Origin: Actinoplanes sp. NBRC 103695
GTDB taxonomy: Bacteria > Actinomycetota > Actinomycetes > Mycobacteriales > Micromonosporaceae
DNA: 64,000 nucleotides
Direction of reading: 5' to 3'
NCBI RefSeq assembly: GCF_030269485.1
Contig: NZ_BSTL01000014.1
Coordinates: forward strand, 110,097 to 174,096
Shown in pieces: positions 34,782-42,675 of this stretch. The number at the start of each line of letters is the position of its first letter. Positions within the stretch are counted from its first letter, which is position 1. The notes under the pieces are model-generated. The model saw only the letters and a list, made by a program, of their open reading frames with translations. It searched no databases and was not told where the DNA came from. Both the position numbers and the translations under genes were made by a program.

Positions 34782-36578
34782 ATGAGGAAAATCTGGGGCC
34801 TGCTCGGCTCCGTCCTACTGGTGTTGAGCGTCGCCACCGTCGCCAACGCCGCTGATCCGGCCAGACCCGGTCTGCGGGACTGGCAGAACCAGGTCTCGAA
34901 AGTGTCGCGACCGGCGTCCGCGGGATGTTTCACCACCGAATACCCGGCCACCGACTGGAAACCGGCGGCGTGCGTCGCCTCGCCGAAGGTGCCGATGACG
35001 CCCAAGGACGGCGCCCGGCCGCTCGTGGTCGGCAACGGCTCCGACGTCGCGGCGCGCGTACCTGCCGGCAGCTTCATCCAGACCGCGATCGGCTCCTTCG
35101 AGAACGTCAACGTGAGCAGTGGCAGCGGGCCGATCGGCAACACGGGACCGTCGATCGCCAACGCGTACACGCTGCAGATGAACACCAACTTCTTCGCCAG
35201 CACGGCCTGCGCCGGATCACCGAACCCGGGCTGCCGCGGCTGGGAACAGTTCGTCTACGCCAACGACGGGTCGAACGGCTTCGTGTTCATCCAGTACTGG
35301 CTGCTCAACTTCAACACCACCTGCCCGGGCGGCTGGAACCAGTTCCAGTTCGGCGGGGGCGGCGACATCTTCTGCTTCCGCAACAACGGCGGCGGGGCGA
35401 CGCTCGTACCGAATCAGGTGGCCGCCAACCTCGGCAACCTGAGCCTGTCCGGCCAGGCGAGCGCGGCCGCGGACAGCGCGACCCTGTTCGTCGGGACCAC
35501 GGCATTCACGCGTACGGGTGACAACTCGGTGAACGCCGCGGCGGGCTGGACCACCGCCGAGTTCAACGTGTTCGGCTTCGGCGGCAACGAGGACGGCGGG
35601 GGCATGTTCAGCTTCAACCCCGGCGCCTCGATGACCGTGCGGAACCGGGTGATCTACGGTGGCCGCGCCGCACCCACCTGCGTGGCGACCGGGTTCACCG
35701 GCGAGACCAACAACCTCAGCTTCGGCCCGTCCGCCCCGGCGCCGTCCCAGCCCGGGCCGGCCCTGATCTTCAACCAGCACAGCGGCGGCTCGGTGGCCAA
35801 CTGCGCCGCGGCGGTCACCGTCGGCGACGTCCACGCGCACACCGTGGCCGGCCTGTACTACGACTTCCAGGGCGTCGGCGACTACACGCTCGCCGAGGTC
35901 GGCCCCGACTTCGAGGTGCAGGCGCGGCACATCTCCGGCGCGCCGACCTGGCCGAACGCGTCGGTCAACCAGGCCGTCGGCGCCCGGATGGGCAAGAGCC
36001 GGGTGGCCGTCTGCGCCGGACCGGCCCTCGTCGTCGACGGCGAGAAGGTCGAACTCAAGGACGAGCCGCTGGTGCTGCCCACCGGAGTCAACGTCACCAG
36101 GACCGGCAACGGCAAGTACGTGATCACCGACGAGGAGGGCAACAGCGTCACGGTGACCCCGCGCAACGGATACCTCGACGTGGAGGTCGGCGTCGGCACC
36201 TGGCCGACCAAGGTCCGCGGTCTGCTCGGCAACCCCGACAACGACGTCAAGCTGCTCGAGTCCCGTGACAGCACGGTCTTCGCGGTGCCGCTGTCCTTCG
36301 ACGACCTCTACCACAAGTACGGCGACAGCTGGCGGGTCAAGCCGTCGGACTCGCTGCTCTCGGTCTGCGGCGAGAAGACCGAGGAGAGCAACCCCGACAA
36401 GCCGTTCTTCGCCAAGGACCTGGAGCCGAAGATCCGCGAACGGGCGCAGGCGATCTGCCGCCAGAAGGAGATCGCGGCGGGCTGGCTCGAGGCGTGCACG
36501 CTCGACGTCGCCGTCCTCGGCAAGGAAGCGGCAGCCTGGTACGTCGGCCAGCCGCCGCCGGTGCTCGACGGCAACTGA
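34782..36578 (+). CDS. Secreted protein with a von Willebrand factor type D-like domain
   Basis: A 598-residue exported protein. The signal peptide (MRKIWGLLGSVLLVLSVA, cleavage near ANA) follows AGGGGAGGA at ideal spacing, so ATG 34782 is the start. About 30-330 is a beta-rich Asn/Gly-rich region without recognised motif; about 370-540 resembles a VWD domain (ARHISGAPTWPNASVN, YVITDEEGNSVTV, GLLGNPDNDVKLL matching the family's GLxGxxx signature). Cysteines are few for a VWD domain. A role in surface adhesion or matrix is possible but not shown. A hairpin terminator follows at 36592. Confidence 0.72.
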   Translation: MRKIWGLLGSVLLVLSVATVANAADPARPGLRDWQNQVSKVSRPASAGCFTTEYPATDWKPAACVASPKVPMTPKDGARPLVVGNGSDVAARVPAGSFIQTAIGSFENVNVSSGSGPIGNTGPSIANAYTLQMNTNFFASTACAGSPNPGCRGWEQFVYANDGSNGFVFIQYWLLNFNTTCPGGWNQFQFGGGGDIFCFRNNGGGATLVPNQVAANLGNLSLSGQASAAADSATLFVGTTAFTRTGDNSVNAAAGWTTAEFNVFGFGGNEDGGGMFSFNPGASMTVRNRVIYGGRAAPTCVATGFTGETNNLSFGPSAPAPSQPGPALIFNQHSGGSVANCAAAVTVGDVHAHTVAGLYYDFQGVGDYTLAEVGPDFEVQARHISGAPTWPNASVNQAVGARMGKSRVAVCAGPALVVDGEKVELKDEPLVLPTGVNVTRTGNGKYVITDEEGNSVTVTPRNGYLDVEVGVGTWPTKVRGLLGNPDNDVKLLESRDSTVFAVPLSFDDLYHKYGDSWRVKPSDSLLSVCGEKTEESNPDKPFFAKDLEPKIRERAQAICRQKEIAAGWLEACTLDVAVLGKEAAAWYVGQPPPVLDGN

Positions 36579-36591
36579 TCCCGCTGTAACG

Positions 36592-36616
36592 GGCGGCCGG
36601 CCTCGTGCCGGCCGCC
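36592..36616. terminator. Terminator hairpin after the VWD protein gene
   Basis: GGCGGCCGGC pairs perfectly with GCCGGCCGCC around a 5-nt loop, 14 nt after the stop codon. It abuts the TTCAG boxes of the next gene. Confidence 0.65.
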
Positions 36617-36632
36617 TTCAGCGTGGGTTCAG
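36617..36632 (+). promoter_or_regulatory. TTCAG boxes upstream of the response regulator gene
   Basis: TTCAG at 36617 and again at 36628 (11-bp spacing, same strand), 16-31 bp in front of the start codon. The same boxes recur in front of the PepSY gene, suggesting a binding site for the OmpR-type regulator encoded here and autoregulation. Confidence 0.5.
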
Positions 36633-36647
36633 CTTCCCTGGGGCACT

Positions 36648-37334
36648 ATGAGTCGCATGCGCGTGCTGGTGGTCGACGACGAGAAGAGGCTGGCCGAGTC
36701 GGTGCGGGCCGGGCTGCGGGCCGAGGGCTTCGCGGTCGACCTGGCACACGACGGGGTCGACGGGCTGTGGCTGGCGCGCGAGCATTCCTACGACGCGATC
36801 GTCCTCGACCTCATGCTGCCCGGCGTCAACGGCTACCAGGTGTGCGCGACGCTGCGGGCCGAGCAGGACTGGACGCCGATCGTGATGCTCACCGCCAAGG
36901 ACGGCGAGTGGGACCAGGTCGAGGGGCTCGACACCGGCGCCGACGACTACCTGACCAAGCCGTTCTCCTTCCCCGTGCTGGTGGCACGCCTGCGGGCGGT
37001 CGTGCGGCGCGGCGCCCGGGAGCGGCCGACCGAGATCTCGGTGGGCGACATCCGCATCGACCCGTCCGCCCGCCGCGTGTGGCGCGGCCCGGCCGAGGTC
37101 CCGCTGACCGCGCGCGAGTTCTCGGTGCTGCTGTTCCTGGCCCGCCACCGCGGCGACGTGGTCTCCAAGTCGCAGATCCTCGAGGCGGTGTGGGATTTCG
37201 GCTTCGACGGCGACCCGAACATCGTCGAGGTCTACATCCGGCACCTGCGCAACAAACTCGACCGGCCGTTCGGCCGCGAGGCGATCCAGACGCTGCGGGG
37301 CGCCGGCTACCGCCTGGTGAGCAACGGTGGCTGA
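36648..37334 (+). CDS. OmpR/PhoP-family response regulator
   Basis: A 228-residue two-component regulator. Receiver domain: acidic pair D10-D11, phospho-acceptor D54 (VLDLMLPG), T84 region (MLTAKD) and K106 (LTKPF). DNA-binding winged helix at the C-terminus (LTAREFSVLLFLARHRGDVVS ... VEVYIRHLRNKLDRPFG). ATG 36648 or 36657 may be used. Its stop overlaps the kinase start by 8 nt. Likely targets are its own promoter and the PepSY gene, both with TTCAG direct repeats. Confidence 0.95.
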   Translation: MSRMRVLVVDDEKRLAESVRAGLRAEGFAVDLAHDGVDGLWLAREHSYDAIVLDLMLPGVNGYQVCATLRAEQDWTPIVMLTAKDGEWDQVEGLDTGADDYLTKPFSFPVLVARLRAVVRRGARERPTEISVGDIRIDPSARRVWRGPAEVPLTAREFSVLLFLARHRGDVVSKSQILEAVWDFGFDGDPNIVEVYIRHLRNKLDRPFGREAIQTLRGAGYRLVSNGG

Positions 37335-38832
37335 GCGCCGGGCCCGGCTCGGCCGCGCCTCGGTACGGCTGCGCACGACCGCGGCGGCCGTGGTCGTGGT
37401 GGCGGTCGCGCTGCTCGCCGGGGCGGCGGCCCTGCTGTTCCTGGTCCGCGAGTCCCTGCGTGACGGGGTGGAGAGCGCCGCGGAACAGCGCGCGGCCGAG
37501 CTGGCCACGAGCCTCGACCGGCCACCCTCATCTCTGCTGGACGACGACGATCCGGACTTCATCTGGCAGATCACCGACGCCACCGGCGCCGTGGTCTCCT
37601 CCTCCCAGGCTCTGCGTTCGCCGTTGCCGACACGAGACACCGACACGGTCCGCATCCCCGGCGCAGATCCCGACTACCTCGTCGTCGTGACCCGCGGCGA
37701 CCGGTGGACCGTCTCGGTGGCCGGCTCCCTGGAGGAGGTCGACGACTCGACCGCCGCCCTGCTGCGACCTCTGCTCATCGGTCTGCCACTGCTCCTGCTG
37801 CTGGTCGGCGGCACCACCTGGGTCGTGGTGACCCGGGCGCTCGCCCCTGTGGAACGCATCCGCCGCGAGGTCGAGTCCATCACCGGCGACCGCCTCGACC
37901 GCCGCATCCCCGAACCGCCCGCGCGCGACGAGATCCACCGCCTGGCGCACACCATGAACCGAATGCTCGAACGCCTGGCGGCCGCCCGCTCCCGGCAGCA
38001 GCAGTTCGTCGCCGACGCCTCCCACGAGCTGCGCTCCCCGCTGGCCAGCATCCGCCAGGCGACCGAGGTGGCGGGCGCCCACCCCGGCGCGCTCCCCGAG
38101 GGCCGGCTGGCCGAGACGGTCTGGGAGGAGGCCACCCGCATGCAACGCCTCCTCGAACAGCTCCTCACCCTGGCCCGCGCCGACGACGGCGTGGTCATCA
38201 GCACCCGCCAGGATGTCGACCTCGACGACCTCGCCCTCGTGGAGGCCGCCCGGCTCACGGCCACCGACGCCCTGCCCGAGCGCTCCTCGCCCACCCCGGG
38301 CCTCTCGCCCCCATCGCGTCCCTCGGCCCCTGCGCGTCCCTCGCCCGCCTCGGCCCCCGTGCGTCCCTCGCCCGCCTCCTCCCCCGCAGGCCCTGCGACC
38401 GCCTCTCCCCCCGCGGGCCGCTCGCCCACCGCTGGGCCTCCGTCTCCCGAGCGGGCGGCGCCGACCGTGCGGACCTCGGGGATCGGCGCCGGTCGCGTGC
38501 ACGGCGACGCCACCGCGCTCGCCCAGGTGGTGCGTAACCTCATGGACAACGCGGCGCGGCACGCCCGCACGACCGTGGCCGTCGCGGTCCGCGACACCGG
38601 CGGCGTGGTCGAGCTGATCGTCGAGGACGACGGCGGCGGAATCTCCCCCGACCGGCGCGAGCAGGTCTTCGAGCGTTTCGCGCGACTGGACGAGGCGCGT
38701 GCCCGCGACGCCGGCGGCAGCGGCCTGGGCCTGGCCATCGTCCGGGAGATCGTCACCGCCCACGGCGGAACCGTCACCATCACCGACTCCGACCTGGGCG
38801 GCGCCCGCTTCGTCGTGCGATTTCCTTCCTGA
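37327..38832 (+). CDS. Sensor histidine kinase with a proline-rich interdomain linker
   Basis: A 501-residue membrane kinase: two transmembrane helices (about 18-40 and 140-162) flank a short sensor domain; HAMP follows, then HisKA with the phosphorylated His233 in ADASHELRSPLASI and the HATPase domain (N-box VVRNLMDNAARHA, G1 VEDDGGGI, G2 GGSGLGLAI). Between the H-box domain and the ATPase domain is a low-complexity insert of about 60 residues made mostly of Pro, Ser and Ala (nt 38283-38462), absent from normal kinases and placed where the two domains must dock. GTG start overlaps the regulator stop. Confidence 0.92.
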   Translation: MAERRARLGRASVRLRTTAAAVVVVAVALLAGAAALLFLVRESLRDGVESAAEQRAAELATSLDRPPSSLLDDDDPDFIWQITDATGAVVSSSQALRSPLPTRDTDTVRIPGADPDYLVVVTRGDRWTVSVAGSLEEVDDSTAALLRPLLIGLPLLLLLVGGTTWVVVTRALAPVERIRREVESITGDRLDRRIPEPPARDEIHRLAHTMNRMLERLAAARSRQQQFVADASHELRSPLASIRQATEVAGAHPGALPEGRLAETVWEEATRMQRLLEQLLTLARADDGVVISTRQDVDLDDLALVEAARLTATDALPERSSPTPGLSPPSRPSAPARPSPASAPVRPSPASSPAGPATASPPAGRSPTAGPPSPERAAPTVRTSGIGAGRVHGDATALAQVVRNLMDNAARHARTTVAVAVRDTGGVVELIVEDDGGGISPDRREQVFERFARLDEARARDAGGSGLGLAIVREIVTAHGGTVTITDSDLGGARFVVRFPS

Positions 38833-38840
38833 AAAAGCCT

Positions 38841-38866
38841 TTCAGCCGCATTCAGGCTGGATTCAG
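38841..38866 (+). promoter_or_regulatory. Three TTCAG boxes upstream of the PepSY gene
   Basis: TTCAG at 38841, 38851 and 38862 with 10- and 11-bp spacing, 24-49 bp before the ATG. The same pentamer and spacing occur before the response regulator gene (36617-36632). Confidence 0.55.
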
Positions 38867-38889
38867 GAACATCGCGGCAACCTGTACCC

Positions 38890-39456
38890 ATGAATACAGC
38901 GAAGCTCCGCAGCAAGCGCATCATCCTCCCCACCTTGGCCGCGGTCGTCGCCCTCGGGGTCGGCGGCACCGTGTGGGCCTCCGCGGCGAACGCCGACGTC
39001 ACCGGCGGCGAACGCGACCGGGTGGCCGAGGCCGCCGTCCGGGCCGCAGGCGGCGGCACCGCGTCGGATGTCGAGGCCGGCGACGACCAGGGCGTGGCCT
39101 ACGAGGTCGACGTGCGCAAGCAGGACGGCTCCGAGGTGGAGGTCACGCTCGACAAGGACCTCAAGGTGCTCGGCCAGGAGGCCGACGCGCCCGACGCCGA
39201 CGACACCCCCGACGCCGGCAGCAGCGCCGGCGCCGGTGACACTCCCGACGCCGGCGACCGCGTCTTGAGCGCCACCGAGCGGGCATCGGCCGAGCAGGCG
39301 GCCAAGGGCGCAGTCGCCGGCGGCACCGTCCTCGACGTGTCGGCGAGCGACGACCCCGGCGTGGCCTACGAGGTCGACATCCGCGACGCCGCCAACGCCG
39401 AGTGGGATGTCGAGCTCGACGCCGCCTTCAAGGTCCTGCGCAAGACCGCCGGCTGA
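38890..39456 (+). CDS. Exported protein with two PepSY-like domains
   Basis: A 188-residue protein with an N-terminal hydrophobic signal or anchor (ILPTLAAVVALGVGGTVWAS) and two similar modules, about 40-95 and 125-188, each with GxxxDVxxxDDxGVAYEVDVR and a terminal LDKDLKVL / LDAAFKVL strand, joined by an Asp/Ala/Gly-rich linker. PepSY domains bind or inhibit partner proteins at the cell surface. Small PepSY proteins often sit next to two-component systems in actinobacteria, and the TTCAG boxes upstream support control by the neighbouring regulator. Confidence 0.85.
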   Translation: MNTAKLRSKRIILPTLAAVVALGVGGTVWASAANADVTGGERDRVAEAAVRAAGGGTASDVEAGDDQGVAYEVDVRKQDGSEVEVTLDKDLKVLGQEADAPDADDTPDAGSSAGAGDTPDAGDRVLSATERASAEQAAKGAVAGGTVLDVSASDDPGVAYEVDIRDAANAEWDVELDAAFKVLRKTAG

Positions 39457-39734
39457 CAGCCGCCGATCCGATGCATACCCGGGGGTCCGGCCAGCCCGGC
39501 CGATCCGTCGGCGCAGGGCCAGGCCCGCCCAGCCGATCCGTCGGCTCGGGGCGGGCCACCGGGTCGATCCTTTGGCGTCAGGCCGGCGGATCGGTCCGGA
39601 TCAGCCCACGCCGACCGGCGATGTGATCGCCAGACGCCAGGAGGGGGGTCGCCCACGTCCCGGTGCCTCAGCGCAGCCGGCGCCCGACCTGGATGGCCGG
39701 CCACGACGGCCCTCGCTGCGTCGAAGCCTTCCTC
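39457..39734. other. Intergenic region with short inverted-repeat units
   Basis: No gene was found in this gap. It holds two copies of GCCGATCCGTCGGC (39499-39512 and 39532-39545), each itself a small hairpin (GCCGA/TCGGC), plus a degenerate third at about 39574. These may act as terminators for the convergent genes. Confidence 0.5.
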
Positions 39735-40576
39735 TCAGGAGAAGAGGGCGTTGAGGTCGGGGTAGCTGACGTTCGGCTCGAGGGACGTGTAGGTGCCGGT
39801 GGTGAGCAGCTCGCGGGCGGCCCGGTCGGCCACCGCGTAGGCGGCCTGGGCCAGCGCCGTGCCGACGCTGATCCGGCGGACGCCGATCGCGGCCAGCTCG
39901 GCGATCGTGGGGCCTCCCGGGCCGGTCATCACGTTGACCGGGAGCGGGGACGCCTCGACGAGCCTGCTCAGCGTCTCCAGGTGGAGCAGGCCCGGCACGA
40001 ACAGGCAGTCCGCTCCAGCCTTCGCGTAACCGTCCGCGCGGGACAACACGTCGTCGAACCGATCGGCGGGGTCGCCGACCTGACGCAGGTAGACGTCGGT
40101 GCGGACGTTGATCACGAACTCGGGGAACGCGGCCTCGCGGGCCGCCCGGATGCGCGGCGCCTGCTCCTCGACTGTGCGCAGCTTCCCGTCGGCCGGGCGG
40201 GCGTCCTCGATGTTGACCCGGCGGCGCCGGCCCCGATCACCGACCGGATCGTGTCCGCCACGTCCTCGGGAGTCTCGCCGTAGCCGCTCTCGACATCCGC
40301 GGTCACCGGCACGTCCACCGCCGCGGCGATGCGGGCCACCGCGGCGACCGTCTCGTCGCGGGTCAGGCCCTCACCGTCGGCACGGCCGAACGCCCACGCA
40401 ACGCCCCCGCTGGTGGTGGCCACCGCCCGCGCCCCGGCGCGCGCCACCAGGGCGGCGCTGGCCGCGTCCCAGGCGTTCGGCAGTACCAGCACCGAGCCCT
40501 CGTGCAGCCCCTCGTGCAGCCCCTCGTGCAGCTCCCGCAGCAGCCGTGCCCGCGCGATCGTCTTGTCCCCGACCAT
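39735..40576 (-). pseudogene. Isocitrate lyase/PEP-mutase-family gene with a frameshift
   Basis: Two frames together give one PEP-mutase-type TIM barrel. The first (40576 to about 40217) reads VLPNAWDAASAALVARAGARAVATTSGGVAWAFG and ADVESGYGETPEDVADTI; the second (from about 40217 to 39735) continues NIEDARPADGKLRTVEEQAPRIR, FVINVRTDVYL and GVRRISVGTALAQAAY. Adding one G to the GGG run at 40217-40219 restores a single frame, so a one-base loss in a homopolymer (real or a sequencing error) broke the gene. A 12-nt unit is repeated three times near the start (40495-40536), giving HEGLHEGLHEG. ATG 40576 follows GGGGAG. Confidence 0.8.
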
Positions 40577-40717
40577 TCCACTCTCCCCGTCCGGTGATCC
40601 ACCGTGGACGAGTCTTGCCGATCGACCGCAGCCTGGCTGGCGAGTTTCAGACATCATCGTCGGCCAGGCAACGTGCCGCACAACCCGTAGGCATCCTAGG
40701 AGGCTAGTTCAATACGG

Positions 40718-41305
40718 CTACTGCACGCGCCGCGCCCGCAGGACCGTGTCGTGGGTGTGGTGGGCGCCTTCGGGGTTGGCCGCCGTCCTCGGCCTCGTCT
40801 CGTTGACCTCCACCACCCACGACGCGTCCAGCAGGTCGGCGACCTGGCTGGGCTGGTAGAAGCCGCGCGGGTCGGGATCCATGTCCGCGGGCAGCCCGGC
40901 CAGGTCGTGGCCGACGAAGAGCAGCGTGCCGCCCGGCGCCACCGCGTCGAGCAGGCCGGTCACGTCCTTGTGCAGTGGCAGCGGGAAGTAGTGGGCGGAC
41001 ACCAGGTCGAAGTTGCCGGCGGGCGGCGGCATGCTGGTCAGGTCGCCGTGGATCCAGGCCACCCGGTCGGCGACGTCGGCGCCCTCGGCTGCGGCGCGTT
41101 CGAGGGCCGTACGCGAAATGTCGGTGGCCGTGACCCGCCATCCTTGCCGGGCCAGCCAGAGCGCGTCGCCGCCCTCGCCGCAGCCGACGTCGAGCGCCTG
41201 CCCGGGCGTCAGGCCCTTCACCTCGTCGACGAGCACCCCGTTGGGCGCGCCGCTGAACAGCCGTTCCCGGCTCCGATACCGCTCGTCCCAGAATTCCGCA
41301 TCCAT
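40718..41305 (-). CDS. Class I SAM-dependent methyltransferase
   Basis: A 195-residue methyltransferase with motif I LDVGCGEGGDAL, the acidic TATDIS after beta-strand 2 and DLVSAHYFPLP near the acceptor site. The opening FWDERYRSRERLFSGAPN resembles the TehB/thiopurine-type group that methylates small molecules. ATG 41305 fits the family start; the frame continues upstream to 41446 over riboswitch sequence, which argues against a longer protein. Substrate unknown. Confidence 0.85.
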   Translation of the reverse strand: MDAEFWDERYRSRERLFSGAPNGVLVDEVKGLTPGQALDVGCGEGGDALWLARQGWRVTATDISRTALERAAAEGADVADRVAWIHGDLTSMPPPAGNFDLVSAHYFPLPLHKDVTGLLDAVAPGGTLLFVGHDLAGLPADMDPDPRGFYQPSQVADLLDASWVVEVNETRPRTAANPEGAHHTHDTVLRARRVQ

Positions 41306-41384
41306 GCCCTCAACCTGCCTGATGCGCGGATCACAGGCCAAAGTCTTTGCGACTTCGGCAAACTTCCCGATAGGTTGGATCACG

Positions 41385-41483
41385 CGAAGGGGAGTAGCTC
41401 CCAATGCGATGGTCGACATACTGGTGTGCGGTTCGCGCCCGGCCACGCAGCCTCACCACCTGGTGAGGCGGGCGAGACCTTCG
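41385..41483 (+). promoter_or_regulatory. yybP-ykoY manganese riboswitch
   Basis: The conserved blocks of this aptamer are present in order: CGAAGG opening helix P1 followed by GGAGTAG (41391-41397), the central GTCGACATACT (41412-41422), a hairpin CCTCACCACCTGGTGAGG (41451-41468) and GCGAGACCTTCG (41472-41483) closing P1 by pairing CCTTCG with CGAAGG. In known members the two purine-rich loops, GGGGAGTAG and GCGAGACC, clamp Mn2+. It precedes a GDT1/TMEM165 exporter, the usual downstream gene for this class in many bacteria. Between it and the start codon lies about 65 nt with a possible GCCGGG/CCCGGC stem. Confidence 0.9.
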
Positions 41484-41550
41484 ATTCGGCTGAAACGCCG
41501 GGTCGAGGTCGTTCGTGCCCGCCCGGCCATGATGTGGAGAGGCTTTTTTC

Positions 41551-42138
41551 GTGGACGGGTTCCTTGCCGCGCTGGCAATCAGCTTCGGTGTCATCTTCGT
41601 CGCGGAGCTGGGCGACAAGTCGCAGCTGATGGCGATGACGTTCGCCACCCGCTTCAAACCGCTGCCGGTGCTCATCGGCATCACCGTGGCCACGGCTGTC
41701 GTGCACGCCGTCTCGGTGGGCATCGGGTACGGCCTGGGCGCCGCGCTGCCGACCGGCTGGATCGCGCTCGTCGCCGGTCTCGCGTTCCTCGCCTTCGGGG
41801 CCTGGACGCTGCGCGGTGACTCACTGAGCGACGAGGAGAAGGGCAAGGCGGAGAGGACGAACCGGTCGGCGATCGTCGCGGTCAGCGTCGCGTTCTTCCT
41901 GGCCGAGCTCGGCGACAAGACGATGCTCGCCACGATCACGCTGGCCACCCAGCACGGCTGGCTGGGCACCTGGGTCGGCTCGACGATCGGCATGGTCGCC
42001 GCCGACGCCCTCGCCATCCTGCTCGGACGTTTCCTGGGCAAGCGCCTGCCGGAGAAGGCCATCAAGTACGGCGCCGCGGCGCTCTTCGCCATCTTCGGCG
42101 TCGTGCTGCTGATCGACGCGGTCAGTCAGCTGACCTGA
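41551..42138 (+). CDS. GDT1/TMEM165-family cation exporter (manganese, calcium)
   Basis: A 195-residue membrane protein of the UPF0016 family with six hydrophobic helices and the two hallmark motifs FVAELGDKSQL (N half) and FLAELGDKTML (C half), which bind the cation. These proteins export Mn2+ or Ca2+ in exchange for protons. GTG 41551 has GGAGAGG 8 nt upstream. The manganese riboswitch in its leader fits induction by excess Mn2+. Its end overlaps the convergent acetyltransferase by 13 bp. Confidence 0.93.
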   Translation: MDGFLAALAISFGVIFVAELGDKSQLMAMTFATRFKPLPVLIGITVATAVVHAVSVGIGYGLGAALPTGWIALVAGLAFLAFGAWTLRGDSLSDEEKGKAERTNRSAIVAVSVAFFLAELGDKTMLATITLATQHGWLGTWVGSTIGMVAADALAILLGRFLGKRLPEKAIKYGAAALFAIFGVVLLIDAVSQLT

Positions 42139-42665
42139 CGGGCCTGATCGGGTACGGCGTCCGCGAAGCCCAGCCGCCGGTTCATCGCGATCGCGGCGTG
42201 GTTGCCGGGGTGGTGGAACGCCACCAGGCGCTGGTAGCCCGACGATCGGGCGAAGCGAATCGCGAGCAGTTTCAACGCCAGGGACAGCCCCTTGCCGCGA
42301 TGGGGTGCGAGCACTCCGGTCATCTCGGCGAAGGCATACCCGTCGTCCGGGCGCAGGGAGGTGGCGGACATCCCGATCCACGCGAAGTCCTGGAGGGCGA
42401 CGATGACACCGCGGGGATCGTAGGTGGCCACATCGATGCGCTGGGTGACGTACTCGTCGTACGTGTAGAACAGGCCGCGGCCCGGGATGTCGGACGAGCA
42501 CGTCTTGTTGAGGTCATAGAGCGCCCGGCGGTGCTCGGGCGCATCGCCGAGCTCGGCCATGGTCGTGAACCGCGTGCCCGACGACCGAGCCCGTCGCAGG
42601 TGATGCTCGAAGAGCGCATCGTCGAAGTTCGCGATGTCCAGTTCGAGCGTCACCCAGTCCACCAT
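42126..42665 (-). CDS. GNAT-family N-acetyltransferase
   Basis: A 179-residue acetyltransferase. The acetyl-CoA binding signature is TGVLAPHRGKGLSLALKLLAI (R/QxxGxG/A), preceded by the typical beta-strand FAEM and followed by VAFHHPGNHAAIAMNRRLGF. The N-terminal half is divergent. It starts 10 nt after the stop of the molybdopterin oxidoreductase and is likely in the same operon. Substrate unknown; its position suggests no specific pathway. Confidence 0.85.
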   Translation of the reverse strand: MVDWVTLELDIANFDDALFEHHLRRARSSGTRFTTMAELGDAPEHRRALYDLNKTCSSDIPGRGLFYTYDEYVTQRIDVATYDPRGVIVALQDFAWIGMSATSLRPDDGYAFAEMTGVLAPHRGKGLSLALKLLAIRFARSSGYQRLVAFHHPGNHAAIAMNRRLGFADAVPDQARQVS

Positions 42666-42675
42666 GGAACGGACC

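Noticed and set aside
32462..35203. Upstream extension of the small SARP frame to over 1100 residues
   Set aside because: The extra part is antisense to the STAND and VWD genes and the known SARP start motif is at 32461 (FTGFGIFSAEVDG).
34782..36578. VWD protein as an antiphage or toxin component of the STAND module
   Set aside because: It has its own signal peptide, ribosome site and terminator, and no toxin-like domain; only adjacency suggests it.
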